The translations under genes and the position numbers were made by a program. Below the pieces are notes generated by a model that saw nothing but the letters and a program-made list of their open reading frames with translations, was not told the origin of the DNA and did no database searches. Shown here piece after piece: positions 48,944-61,100 of a DNA stretch of 64,000 nucleotides. This DNA comes from Sacculina carcini (Eukaryota > Arthropoda > Thecostraca > Sacculinidae), in assembly GCA_916048095.2 (NCBI GenBank), contig OU696583.1, positions 3,470,501 through 3,534,500 of the forward strand, read 5' to 3'. Within the stretch, counting starts at the first letter, position 1; the number at the start of each line of letters is the position of its first letter.

Positions 48944-49840
48944 CAGTGGTTTCTGCGATAACATTTTTCCTAGCTTGCGATAACGATAAAACGATAATTG
49001 TTTTCCCAGCCTGCGATAAACGATCAATAAATTCAAAGCCCAACCTGCGATATGTGATAAACGATACAACGATAGCGATAAAAAAATTTAACTTGCGATA
49101 ACAAAAGCGATAAACGATAAGTACAGAGCTGAAGCCCCCCAAAAAATGTTCCTACCAGCTCCTCATAACCGAGAGGTTCACTAAAAGAGGTCAAAAGATA
49201 TATTTATCTACAGAAGTTGTTGATGTCAACATTGTCGCAAATACGTTGCATAATGATGCATGTACACGACTGATCGCCCCCAAATTTCAGCTCCTTCCAA
49301 AATTGCACTCTGGATCCGCCACAGTCAGTGAACCTCTCCTTGATGTCTTCTTCAATGGCAGGGGCCACATGCTTCAACATGAGGGGGTCATGTTTGGGGT
49401 GGGTCAAGGCGCATGGGAGAGAGCGGCACACACCCTCCTAACTCGAGAACTCCAGCGAGACTGGCGCACTGCAGCTGTGAATAATATTGTCCAGCTGTGA
49501 ATAAATGGCCAGCTACACACACACTTGGCATCTCTCATATAAGGTTTTTCAGGATTCACTTGCAAGCCAGTGTTGATCCTGCTAGTCTCTTCCCTATATA
49601 TACTCTCAGCTGGTCTGGAAACGTCCGGCGGGCTGTTGCGACTATTGCCGCCGTGCACATTTTTTTATTTTTACCAAATTCTTTTGAGCTTAACGTATAC
49701 CGTTCCTCATTTTTTGACTAGCGATAAGTGAATGAGCGATAAGCTTAGAAAACTTTGCGATAAACGATAAACGATGAAAGATTTGACCTCAGCGATAATT
49801 ATCGTTTATCGCTCATTTTTATCGCACGCGGCAACCATTG
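48944..49840. mobile_element. hAT-like element with GATAA-rich subterminal repeats
   Basis: The left end is CAGTGGTTTCTGCGATAA and the right end complements to CAATGGTTGCCGCGTGCGAT. The flanking 8 bp (ATAATTGT and ATAATTAC) match at six positions. Ten or more copies of gcgataaacgata-type motifs cluster at both ends, as transposase-binding subterminal repeats do in hAT elements. The 550-bp middle has no recognisable transposase. Confidence 0.6.
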
Positions 49841-49952
49841 ATAATTACTATAATCAAATTATAATAAATTAGCAATAGAATTATCATATTATTATAATCA
49901 CAAAATAGTTTTGATTTATATATACATATACAAATCAAAACTATATTATTTG

Positions 49953-49954
<2 letters not shown>

Positions 49955-50031
<77 letters not shown>
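49955..50031. repeat. (TA)n microsatellite
   Basis: A pure (TA) run of about 38 units. Confidence 0.97.
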
Positions 50032-50033
<2 letters not shown>

Positions 50034-50140
50034 GTTGGGTATGGGTATGATAGGTATGGGTTGAAAAATAATCCGGCAGGCGCTTATAATCCGGCACTTC
50101 CTGGAAAGGCATATTAAAACTATATATATATATATATATA

Positions 50141-50509
50141 CCGTAAATGCTCTATTTATCCGACAGGCTCTAATAATCCGGTACCCTCAGGTATGGGTTG
50201 AAAAATAATCCGGCAGGCTCTTATAATCCGGCACTTCCTGGAAAGGCATATTAAAACTGCAACCACTATTCAGTTAAAGTTCAGCAACAGTTTATTTAGC
50301 AATGGGCGATTACTACACAGAACAATACACTGTGGGGATACGCGTCTTCTCTCATCCCTGTTATCAGTGCACTATTTCTTGTGTTGTAGTTTTTGCGCAA
50401 TCCTACCGTGCGGAATGACCAAAAACAATCCGACAGGCTCTAATAATCCGGCACCATACGCAGGAGGCCGAAAAATAATCCGGCATGTCGGATAAAAGAG
50501 CATTTATGG
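50141..50509. mobile_element. Tc1/mariner (pogo/Tigger-like) MITE (369 bp)
   Basis: The terminal repeats are CCGTAAATGCTCTATTTATC and, at the other end, the complement of CCATAAATGCTCTTTTATCC. TA is present on both sides. TAATCCGGCA-type repeats near the ends resemble Tigger elements. A 65-bp internal segment (aaaaataatccggcaggc to aggcatattaaaact, 50193-50258) is repeated outside the element at 50062-50122, beyond a (TA) run. Confidence 0.7.
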
Positions 50510-50560
50510 TATATATATTGAATACAGAATTATTTGTGTGTGTACGCGCCCTCTGTGTAC

Positions 50561-50802
50561 CGATATCGTTGGTGCGTTTGGGGATGACGGCATGTGAAAA
50601 CAGTGGCCGAGCCAGCATTGGTCGTGTCAAATGGGCGACTCCACGCGCCCGCCTCAGACTCTAGCAGACGACACGACACTTGACCCTCGCACGAGTCACG
50701 TGACCGCCAGCTGACCAGTGTCACGTGACCAAGTGACATACAGCCGTCGTCGTCTGCTGAGTCGACACTGCTGATATCGTACACTTGTGTTGAGCCCACA
50801 CA
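50561..50802 (-). CDS. VPS13: VPS13 exon 1 in this window
   Basis: It is 242 bp, phase 0 to 2. Acceptor ctcttgtgtcgcag and donor CGATATCG|gtacac. The peptide CMSLGHVTLVSWRSRD and EAGAWSRPFDTT followed by ATVFTCRH fits the WSxPFxxxxxGxxGxVxC opening of the SHR-BD region. Earlier exons, encoding the long N-terminal lipid-transfer rod, must lie upstream. Confidence 0.9.
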
Positions 50803-51326
50803 CTGCGACACAAGAGGAGTCCATTCACAATCAAGTTGAATAAGATTGCTAGGAATGTTTTACCAGTGTTCCGCTACGTTGTCACACAAAGCGTGGCGCC
50901 CCAAACAGCGTGCGCTAAATCTCCATTTTATTTCGCCGAATAAACATTGACATATCCGCGTAGCAAATCTGAATATACACGCTGGTCAGCATAAACAAAT
51001 AATGACTATGCAAAAACAATACACAAACAGTTAGTTTTTCCAGCAGACTATATATACACTGCATATACGGCATATAAATCCGTATATATGCATCGATAAT
51101 GTAGATAGATGCCAGCATAACAGGATTAACACAAACAACTGAACGGTTTAGTCAAAATATGATTCGCTTTCGTCCAGTTCCACCATGCTCTATATTATGG
51201 AGGCTATAATGTCCATTAATCTGGATAAACCACATCAGCAGCCGATACACAAATAAAATCTGATTTAATAATGCCCGATTTCAGCAATTCGCCAACAGTA
51301 AATTGCACGAGCACTGCCATCAAAAA
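50803..51326. other. Spacer between VPS13 exon 1 and the fucosyltransferase
   Basis: A/T-rich sequence with no recognised exon or repeat. It includes the 3' untranslated region of the fucosyltransferase gene; an aataaa sequence on the minus strand is not clear. Confidence 0.4.
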
Positions 51327-52493
51327 TCAACTGATCGACACCCAGTTATCAGCTCCGGCCAGCTGTATTTCGAGCAGCGGTGTTCCTCGATCACCTCGAC
51401 CTATGTGTGACTGTAGTTCAGGCACCAGCACAGTTCCTCCAGCCAGGTAAGCTGCCCAGAAACCGTACGTTCCCACGGTCACCACACTGTGATTACAGGC
51501 GGCCAGTATCGCCATATCACGAGCCGGACTGTCCAGGGCTCCGTTTCCAGCCAGAACAACGTCCTCGTGGTTGAACAAGACGGATGTGTTACTCACATAA
51601 GCCATATCATCAGAACTGACAACAAAAAGTGGGTTATCGTAGTGTTTTCTGTAGTACTGCATAGCTTTCATGTAGTACGAGTGTTCAGGAACTGTCATAT
51701 TGTAGTTTCTCCTGATGTAATCTCTGTAGTCGGTCCTCCTGATATGAAAACCAATGTAGGTAAGATTCGGCCTGTGTGCGCTGACCGAATGCAGAAACGT
51801 TTGTGCATTTGTTTGCAGCTCTTTTGAGAACTGAAATTGTTGACGCAATTCCGAATAGAACGGGTGAAACACATCAATACCGTTGCGGTCAGGATAATTG
51901 GTGATCCACGCTTTGGCTCCGGTCTTAACTGGGCTGTCATCATGACACTCCAGCACTGATTTGACTTGCTGATATGTGACCAAGGACCAGTTATCATCCA
52001 CTGTGTCACTGTCATTCAACGTGATACCCGGAAAGACACTGCGCAGAGTTTCCCGCATCTCCGGCTCCACATAGCCAGGCACACCATATTTACGAGAAAT
52101 GCTGTAGATAATTGCATACAGTCCCATCAAATTTCCCAGCCTGCCGATAGGCTGATAAGCAATACCGCTGATGCATGGAGCTCGCAAAGGCTCGTTCACT
52201 GGATCCTTAAACAAAGGCTCGTTGATGGACTTGCACAGCCAGCGCAGCACCAGCTCATACTTGGCCTCCACATCGTAAGCTGCTTCTGCTCGTAGACGTG
52301 CACACAGAGACCTCACCAAGTGACTTGCACGAGGAGTATTGTTTACGTAAGCGTCTCCAGTTGGCAACCGCTGACCTGTGGGTCGGTTCAACAAAGCATG
52401 CAGAGCCACCAAACATGAAAATGAGACAACGAGCGCTGCAAATCTGCAAAATTTGGTTTTGACGAGCCAGCTCAACAGCGGAGTACCAGCCAT
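51327..52493 (-). CDS. Alpha-1,2-fucosyltransferase (GT11), complete
   Basis: A single-exon gene of 388 codons. GT11 enzymes transfer fucose from GDP-fucose to galactose on glycan chains in the Golgi lumen. The protein is a type II membrane protein: short basic N-terminus, membrane segment at residues about 17-36, then a lumenal catalytic domain. Conserved blocks are IGRLGNLM (116-123), FHIRRTDYRDYI (249-260; the H-x-R-R-x-D donor-binding motif), FVVSSDDMAYV (290-300) and DMAILAACNHSVVTVGTYGF (326-345). There are several N-glycosylation sequons (for example N243, N265, N302, N334). The length is usual for FUT1/FUT2-type enzymes. It is a diverged paralogue of the gene at 62828, except for residues 308-350, where the DNA is nearly identical. 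It lies upstream of VPS13 exon 1 on the same strand. Confidence 0.95.
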   Translation of the reverse strand: MAGTPLLSWLVKTKFCRFAALVVSFSCLVALHALLNRPTGQRLPTGDAYVNNTPRASHLVRSLCARLRAEAAYDVEAKYELVLRWLCKSINEPLFKDPVNEPLRAPCISGIAYQPIGRLGNLMGLYAIIYSISRKYGVPGYVEPEMRETLRSVFPGITLNDSDTVDDNWSLVTYQQVKSVLECHDDSPVKTGAKAWITNYPDRNGIDVFHPFYSELRQQFQFSKELQTNAQTFLHSVSAHRPNLTYIGFHIRRTDYRDYIRRNYNMTVPEHSYYMKAMQYYRKHYDNPLFVVSSDDMAYVSNTSVLFNHEDVVLAGNGALDSPARDMAILAACNHSVVTVGTYGFWAAYLAGGTVLVPELQSHIGRGDRGTPLLEIQLAGADNWVSIS

Positions 52494-54088
<1,595 letters not shown>

Positions 54089-54641
54089 GGATCTAGTACA
54101 ATATTGCCGTATGAACATATTAGCCACAAATGCCCGAGTACTCCCATACTCTGCAATAGGGCAATATGTTCACCCCGGCCAGTGTAGAGTCAAAGGCGTA
54201 ACAAGTGCGACAGTGCGACTGCGGCTTGTGGCCAATATGTTCACTTTTCACCATAGTGAAATTTCAGTGGTTTTCAACACAATACACGAGTTTATACACA
54301 ACAGGTAGCTAGCACCTAACACATTGTGCGGTTATTGGCTAGGCTCAGTAATCTAACTTGACTTAACCTGAACTTACCTGACCTAGCCAATAACCGCACA
54401 GTATGTTAGGTGCTAGCTACTTGTTGTATAGAAACTCGTGCGTTGCGTTGAAAACCACTGAAATTATGCTATGGTGAAAAGTGAATGAACATATTGGCCA
54501 CAAGCCGCAGTCGCACTCACCGCACTTGGTACGCCTTTGACACTACACTGGCCGAGGTGAACATATTACCCTATTGCAGAGTATGGGAGTACTCGGGCAT
54601 TTGTGGCTAATATGTTCATAGGGCAATATTGTAGTACTCCC
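54089..54641. mobile_element. Foldback element, copy 2 (553 bp)
   Basis: Two inverted arms of about 250 bp are centred near 54365. Compared with copy 1 (15997-16545) it is in the opposite orientation, and the outer bases GGATCTAGT and AGTACTCCC are shared by both. It differs by scattered substitutions. No coding capacity. Confidence 0.85.
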
Positions 54642-54694
54642 ACATTTGTTACAGAAACAAATATGAATTCTAACAAAACAATAAAGCACTAGAC

Positions 54695-55441
54695 CAGGGG
54701 TTCTCAACCGGGGGTTCTCTCCATCTCTATCCATAACCCTCGGGGGTTTGCTTACAATGGCTTACACCCCCTTTCAGATTGCATTGACTCTACTTCTGTA
54801 CATATATCCATATTCTCGTCATGTATCTACGCTTACTAATAATACTGAACTTTGTGTTTTGTTTTCCTGTTGTGAATTTGATTCAGCTCACAGCCCCTGA
54901 TCTTATGTTTGCGCTAATCGTGCTTGTATGTGACGTGCGCCAGTGTTCGTATTTGTCAGTTCATGTCTTTGTGGTTGTTTTTTAACATCAAAATATGTCG
55001 GTGTTTATCTTCCCTGTTGTATTTTTTTGTCCTTGCTTTTTAGCTCTTGTTTTCTTCTTTTTTAGCTCCCGTTTTGATGTAATTATTGCTCTTGAATCTC
55101 TTTATCTCATGTTTATCGCGCCTTTGTTGATTAGTGCGCTATATCAAATACACACTTGTTGTTGTTGTTGAATGGATAACAAACACCGGGGGCTGGGATT
55201 CGATTTTTGGCTACTGGTATAATTTATCAATGATTTATGAATAATGAAATTATCAATGATTATGTTTTCCCTATCTAAATTACAGTGAATTCAAACCATT
55301 GAACTACTCTGGGAAATGGACGACATACTGGCAAATAATAGGATAGGAGATAATTATTCGAACAGTCAAGTAAAGGGGGTATGGGACCATATTCGACAGT
55401 CCGTTAGGGGTATGGAGCCATCCAAAGGTTGAGAACCCCTG
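54695..55441. mobile_element. hAT-type non-autonomous element (747 bp)
   Basis: The ends CAGGGGTTCTCAACCGG and GGTTGAGAACCCCTG are typical hAT (Charlie-like) terminal repeats. Flanks CACTAGAC and CACTAGAG are an 8-bp duplication with one mismatch. I see no transposase frame. Confidence 0.88.
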
Positions 55442-55769
55442 CACTAGAGCATTGGTGGGTCTGTCTGCAGTGCATGAGTGTTGTCGCCCCTCGCACGTGT
55501 CAGCATTCTAATAACGCAACGATCAATGAGCGCTCGAAATGGCTTGTTCGTAGCATACGTGAATACACACACATACACACACATATACAATATTGGAGCT
55601 GTCATACAACAATCCAATCACAAACAAGCTGATTTCTACATGAGTTTGCTACCAATACAGGTGTACACTTAGACATACTGGTACATGCATGCATATACTG
55701 ATGCATTTATGCATTCACTGACACGCCCACCCAACTGCCCATCAGCCCACACACTCATATTCAGGAACG

Positions 55770-56165
55770 TAGACTTGTGTCGAGGCTCGGGAGGGATGAC
55801 AGCCATCATGCATTAGTGTTCAAAGTTGGCTCAGTTGGTCAATAGCATGGGACCCTCAACTAGTTTGTGTCTATTCAATTACAACACACATACCTCAATG
55901 AAACGTATATTGCGTAAAATTTAATATAATTTATTAAGTATTTTATTTTCTTTATTTAAGTATATTTGTTCACATATTTAAAATTTACATTTTACGCGTA
56001 TTGATATACGAGTACTCATATTTTTGCTATGCTCATTTTGATGAAAATATACTGACAATGAGCTGAACTCAGCAGAATTATCCGGGGATATAATTGCATA
56101 TTCATACCCCAGCCAATTTATCGGGGGTATAAATACCCCATACCCCCAGGATCAACGCCCATTCT
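55770..56165. repeat. Interspersed repeat, copy 2 (empty MITE site)
   Basis: It matches 47333-47985, including cgaggctcggg, tcaaagttggctcagttggt and ataccccatacccccagg. It lacks the MITE found in copy 1 but has a different A/T-rich stretch at 55920-56020. Confidence 0.75.
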
Positions 56166-56416
56166 CATATTTACCAGTAGAATACACATAGTGGTTGAAC
56201 TTAATGACCAGAAACTCGAGCACTCGCATTCAATTAGTCTAGCTAATGCTGGTCATATCAGTCCGAATCAAATACGAGTAGAGACAAATAATAAAACACT
56301 CAATTATATCGCCAAGCACAAGGTTAATATTGATGTACCAACGTAGCAAATATGTATGAAATACACAGAACATTACCAAGCATGATTAAGTCTGAATAAT
56401 ATAAGATGAATAAGCT

Positions 56417-57226
56417 TGTAGGCGTCATGCATTCGCTTTAATTGTGAATGTATATTGTTTGCTGATTCTGCCGCAACTTTGTGTTCCACATGTGCAAGCT
56501 ACGAAATGTAATTGTTTAAAATTGATGACAAATGTTGTAGCATGTATTTTCCGAGTAATGTCTGCGATAAACATGTGTAATGTATTGCATCATGTGTTAG
56601 GAGAACACACAGTATTGCGAACATAGTCTTGTCTTGTGCTAGTGCTAATATTTTGTGCATAATGGTCCATTTGTATCATTGGTGGTTAGCGCTTATTCGT
56701 TTTATGTGTATCAACCTATATGTGTATGTACTGTAATGTATTGTGTGTATATATATGTATATATACATATATACATGTATATATATGTGTGTGCGTGTGT
56801 AAGTGTATATATTAGTATGTATCCATCTGTTCGATGTACGTGTTGCGCTCCAGGATACCCCTTTGAGTTTAGCCACGCGCAGCACGCTCTGCACCTACAC
56901 ACGCTCTGCACATATACACGCTCTACACACACACACGCTCTGCCACCACAACGAGTGAAGTTCGTGCTATTGCCGGGGGCAACTTTCGGTGAGCTGAGCG
57001 ATATTCGATATCGCTCGTGCAGACTGGTCATTCAGCGGCGAGACTCTTCACGCACCGCTTCTGCTCCCGCGCTGCACTAATCGCACGGCGTTTTATCAAC
57101 GCTAAATCTCGTTTGACAACTGGACTGTGCTAAAAATACATAGTGAACGCGTGCCACATTTTCTGTGCTTGCGCGATAACAAGTCAGTTTCTGACTCCTT
57201 GTTATTGGTTGCTATGGCTACCAACA
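56417..57226 (+). repeat. 5' LTR of the intact gypsy element
   Basis: 810 bp from TGTAGG to CCAACA. It has a (CA)-rich block (56889-56935, acacgctctgcac) and a 9-bp-arm palindrome GAGCGATAT-tcg-ATATCGCTC at 56996-57016 that would form a hairpin in the RNA. The last 13 bases contain the gag ATG. Confidence 0.96.
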
Positions 57227-58137
57227 GTGGTGACTCCCGTCTTACGGACACTTTCAAGAGTGACATGTCCCCAGACGCAGCTGCGCAAACGGCTACTTCC
57301 GAAGTACGCCCGATGGCTACATTCCGCCTGCCACCTTTTTCAGCCGAGGAACCCGAGATGTGGCTCATTCAGGTTGAGTGCGCATTCGACATCGCTGGGA
57401 TTTCCTCTGACGAGACCCGCTTCAAGATGATTGTGGCAAATCTTCCCATCACAGTGGCAGCTCAAGTGAAGGATGTCATTCGCACATCAAGATCGTTCGC
57501 TGCGTTGAGTACCGCCCTGCAGTCTCGTCTGGCACAATCGCGTACGTCTCGCCTGGAAGCGCTGCTTTCACGACAGCAGCTGGGTGACCAACGGCCATCG
57601 GCTCTACTGCGCTGCATGCGCAACGAGCTGGCAGCGGCAGGCGACACGCCAGAAGACACCGGCTTGCTGCGCACGCTGTTTCTACAGCGACTGCCACAAG
57701 GGACACGAGCAGCACTCTCTCTTCTGCCAACATCTGCTCAACTCGATGAGCTCGCCAATGCCGCCGACCGCTACCTGGAGGCTACACAAGCGGCCCAAGC
57801 AGTGACAGCTGTTTCTTCGCCGCCGCCACCAGCAGAGGACAACATGGCTATCCTGCTCGCCAAAATTGAGCAGCTGGAACATTCACACAAACGCCTTGAA
57901 TCGGCAATGGCAGCCCGAGACAACGCGACGATGTCAAATTACGCACCTTTTCCGACACGATACAGGAGCAACTCACGCGACAGAACCCGACGCCGTTCTC
58001 CATCACCGGATGCTCGCTCACGAGACGGCTCACCAGCGCGCCGCAGCCCGAACCAACCGCGCCTGTGCTTTTACCATGCCCGGTTCGGCTCATCAGCGCG
58101 TCGCTGCACGCCTCCTTGCTCGTGGCATTTAAACTAG
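57214..58137 (+). CDS. gag: Gag protein of the intact gypsy element
   Basis: 307 codons from ATG at 57214, which is inside the LTR; an in-frame ATG farther upstream (57127) is less likely. [18 protein letters not shown] (about residues 31-48) opens the conserved Gag core. An arginine-rich segment ([20 protein letters not shown]) and the CHCC finger C-x2-H-x9-C-x3-C ([13 protein letters not shown]) close the protein. It would coat RNA and assemble particles. The stop TAG directly follows the slippery heptamer at 58128. Confidence 0.94.
   Translation: MATNSGDSRLTDTFKSDMSPDAAAQTATSEVRPMATFRLPPFSAEEPEMWLIQVECAFDIAGISSDETRFKMIVANLPITVAAQVKDVIRTSRSFAALSTALQSRLAQSRTSRLEALLSRQQLGDQRPSALLRCMRNELAAAGDTPEDTGLLRTLFLQRLPQGTRAALSLLPTSAQLDELANAADRYLEATQAAQAVTAVSSPPPPAEDNMAILLAKIEQLEHSHKRLESAMAARDNATMSNYAPFPTRYRSNSRDRTRRRSPSPDARSRDGSPARRSPNQPRLCFYHARFGSSARRCTPPCSWHLN
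57228..57242 (+). promoter_or_regulatory. Primer-binding site (tRNA-Trp type)
   Basis: TGGTGACTCCCGTC starts two bases after the LTR. It is close to, but less exact than, the TGGTGACCCCGAC of the other two elements. It lies inside the gag reading frame. Confidence 0.7.
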
Positions 58138-61100
58138 CAAGCCACCAACACATCGCGCAGTGCACTGGTGGCTCACGTATAAGCACATCTCTCCTCTTCA
58201 TCGAAGACGAAACATCCGGTCAGCGGTTCTTGATTGATACCGGCGCGCAAGTCAGTGTGGTTCCCAGGGGCTTCGTGCCGAGACACATCAAGCTGCAAGC
58301 GCACAGACAAGATCAGATGCTTCAAGCTGCCAACGGCTCAAAAATTGCAGTCTTCGGGACATACAAGACCAGAATTGTTTTCAGCTCAAGAACTTTCGTC
58401 TGGTGCGTGCTTGTGGCCGACGTTAGCATGCCTATCCTCGGCACTGATTTCCTCGCAGCCAATCAACTGGTCGTCGACGTCGCCAAAAAGCAGCTGCTAC
58501 ATAAAGGAGACGTGTGTGCTAAGGGTTCAGCTTCACGCATAGCCTCGATTGGCATACGATTGGTCAATGACCCCACCGACCCGTACGAGCGCCTAGTTGC
58601 GTCGTTTCCCGAAATCACGCAAGAACGCACAAATGGTGCAATCAAGCACAATGTGACACACCACATCGTGACCAAGGGCCCGCCGATCCACATTCGCCCT
58701 CGGCGTTTAGCCCCAGACAGAGCCAACATCGCCAAGCACGAATTTGACAACATGCTGCGCTTGGATATCATTCGTCCGTCCAAGAGTGCTTGGTCATCGC
58801 CTCTCCACATGGTGCCCAAGAAATCACCCGGCCAATGGAGACCGTGTGGTGACTACCGGGCACTCAACGCACAAACGCTTCCGGACCGGTACCCACTTCC
58901 GTACCTTCGAGACTTTTCGGCGAAACTCAGCGGCTGCAACATCTTCTCCACAGTGGACCTGGTCCGTGCATACCACCAAATTCCCGTGGAGTCCGCAGAC
59001 GTCGCAAAGACAGCCATCGCCACGCCGTTTGGTCTGTACGAGATGGTGCGAATGCCATTCGGTCTGCGCAACGCCGGTTCCACGTTCCAGCGCTTCATCG
59101 ACGAAGTTCTGCGCGGTGCTGACGGCTGCTTCGCATACCTCGACGATATTTTGGTGGCATCAGCAAGCAAAGACGAACACCTAAGACACCTTCGCGCCGT
59201 ATTCCAGAGACTGCAGTCCTACGGCGTAGTCATCAACAAGAGCAAGTGTGTGTTTGGCCGCGACTCTGTCTCCTTTCTCGGACACCGCGTTACATCCGGC
59301 GGCATTTTCCCACTCGACGACAAAGTTCGCGCCATCAAAGAATTTCCACAGCCGAACAGCCAGTCTCAGCTTCGTCGATTTTTGGGTATGGTGGCGTATT
59401 ACCACCGCTTTATACCCAACGCAGCTGCTGTATTACAACCTCTGCACGCTCTTCTCACACACCGCGCCAAACGCTCCAAAGCTCCGGTAGCATGGACGCA
59501 ACAGAGCATCGACACTTTCCATGCAGCCAAAGCAGCCCTGGCAGAGAGCAGTATGCTGGCACACCAAATCCCCGGTGCTCCCTTGAGCATCCTGGTCGAC
59601 GCGTCGGACACTGGTGTTGGCGGAGTATTACAACAGCACACCAATGGTCTGTGGCAGCCCCTCAGCTACTTTTCCAAGACTCTGACGTCTACTGAACGGC
59701 GATACAGCACATTCGGAAGAGAGCTGCTCGGAGTGTACTCGGCAGTTCGCCACTTCCGCTACACGATCGAAGGCCGTGACGTCATCGTGTTCACCGACCA
59801 TCGCCCTCTCGTGCATGCTTTGCCTTCCATGTCGGAGAAATATTCGCCTCGCGAGCTACGACATCTGGATTTCATCAGCCAATTTGTGTCAGAGATCCGA
59901 CACCTGCCTGGCAGCCAAAACACAGTGGCTGATGCACTTTCCAGAACAGCAGCTGTACTGACTGTTCCGTCGTGCCAAGTCGACGATTACGTCTCCCTAG
60001 CTGCGGCGCAACGAGAAGACACTTCGTTGGAGACGCTTCGCAACTCGACGTCATCGCTGAAGCTACGCGATGTCATGTTCGGCGAAGCGAAAGTTTTGTG
60101 CGACGAGTCCACCGGTCGACCTCGCCCAGTGCTTCCAACAGCATTACGCCGGCCTTACACGTCTTCTCTGCACAACCTTTCACATCCAGGCATCGATGCA
60201 ACTGTGAAGCTTGTCTCGTCACGCTTCGTGTGGCCGAACATGGACCGCGACGTGCGCAAGTGGACCCGAACATGCCTGCAGTGTCAACGAGCGAAAGTTA
60301 CCCGTCACACGAAGAGCGCGGTGCAACCATTTCAGCCACCTGGAGAGCGCTTCAGTCACGTGCACGTGGACATCGTCGGACCACTGCCACCGTCACAAGG
60401 TCAGTCATACCTCCTCACATGCGTGGACAGATTTTCGCGCTGGCCAGAAGCCATTCCTCTGCCGGATATTCGCGCAGTAACAGTTGCACGCGCGTTTCTC
60501 CATCAGTGGGTCTCACGCTTTGGCGTGCCGACAACCATCACAACAGATCGTGGGGCACAATTCGAATCGTCTCTGTGGTCCGAACTCACTCGACTGCTTG
60601 GCTGTCAGCGCATACGCACCACCAGTTATCATCCAAGCAGCAACGGCATGGCTGAACGCTTCCATCGGCAGCTCAAAGCAAGTTTGCGCGCTGCTGAACA
60701 CACATCATGGATGGATGTTTTGCCCATGGCCTTGTTGGGCATACGGTCGACACACAAAACTGATGTCGGCGCGTGCTCAGCCGAACTGGTCTACGGAACG
60801 TCCCTGCGACTTCCTGGCGAGTTGATCAGCGACTCAACACAGACAGCCAGCGACCCGGCTTCATTCGCTTCATCGCTGCGCAATCACATGCGCAAACTCC
60901 GACCACGACTTCCACGAGCAGTCAATCAGCCATCGTTCGTTCCGGCAGCACTGAAGACGGCAACACACGTGTTTGTCCGTCGGGACAAACACAGATACCC
61001 GCTCGACTGTCCGTATGACGGCCCGTTTCCCGTCATTCATCGTACGGACAAACTGATCACGATCCGGACTAACAGCGAGCGTGCAGTTGTCTCCATCGAT

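Larger units (their letters stand above)
287..50802 (-). other. VPS13: VPS13A/C-like gene, C-terminal part, 16 exons visible
   Basis: This is the gene-level entry. VPS13 proteins are rod-like bridges that move glycerolipids between organelles at membrane contact sites. The visible exons total 2466 bp (822 codons) and follow the family order: end of the SHR-BD/VAB adaptor-binding region (exons 1-4, with the AWSRPF and RVSVRLSDS blocks), the YAWDDP block (exon 5), the GLSL/REEVLYAS and NMQMTLPFHG blocks (exons 7-9), then the VPS13 C-terminal region with FERRNIKVS, VLIFGLDMIGNP, FFYEP, FGHVLGG and FDEDYKK. All exon junction phases match (0, or 2 joining 1), and no exon contains a stop. Introns range from about 140 bp to 28 kb. 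The start and the final C-terminal exons are missing. FFYEP after GLDMIGNP favours the A/C type over VPS13B or D. The assembly is read from sequence; assignment is from knowledge of the family. Confidence 0.92.

Noticed and set aside
56655-57080. 141-codon frame in the gypsy LTR, repeated at 61631-62056
   Set aside because: It occurs in both LTRs because the LTRs are duplicates. It is partly low complexity and has no Gag- or Env-like features.
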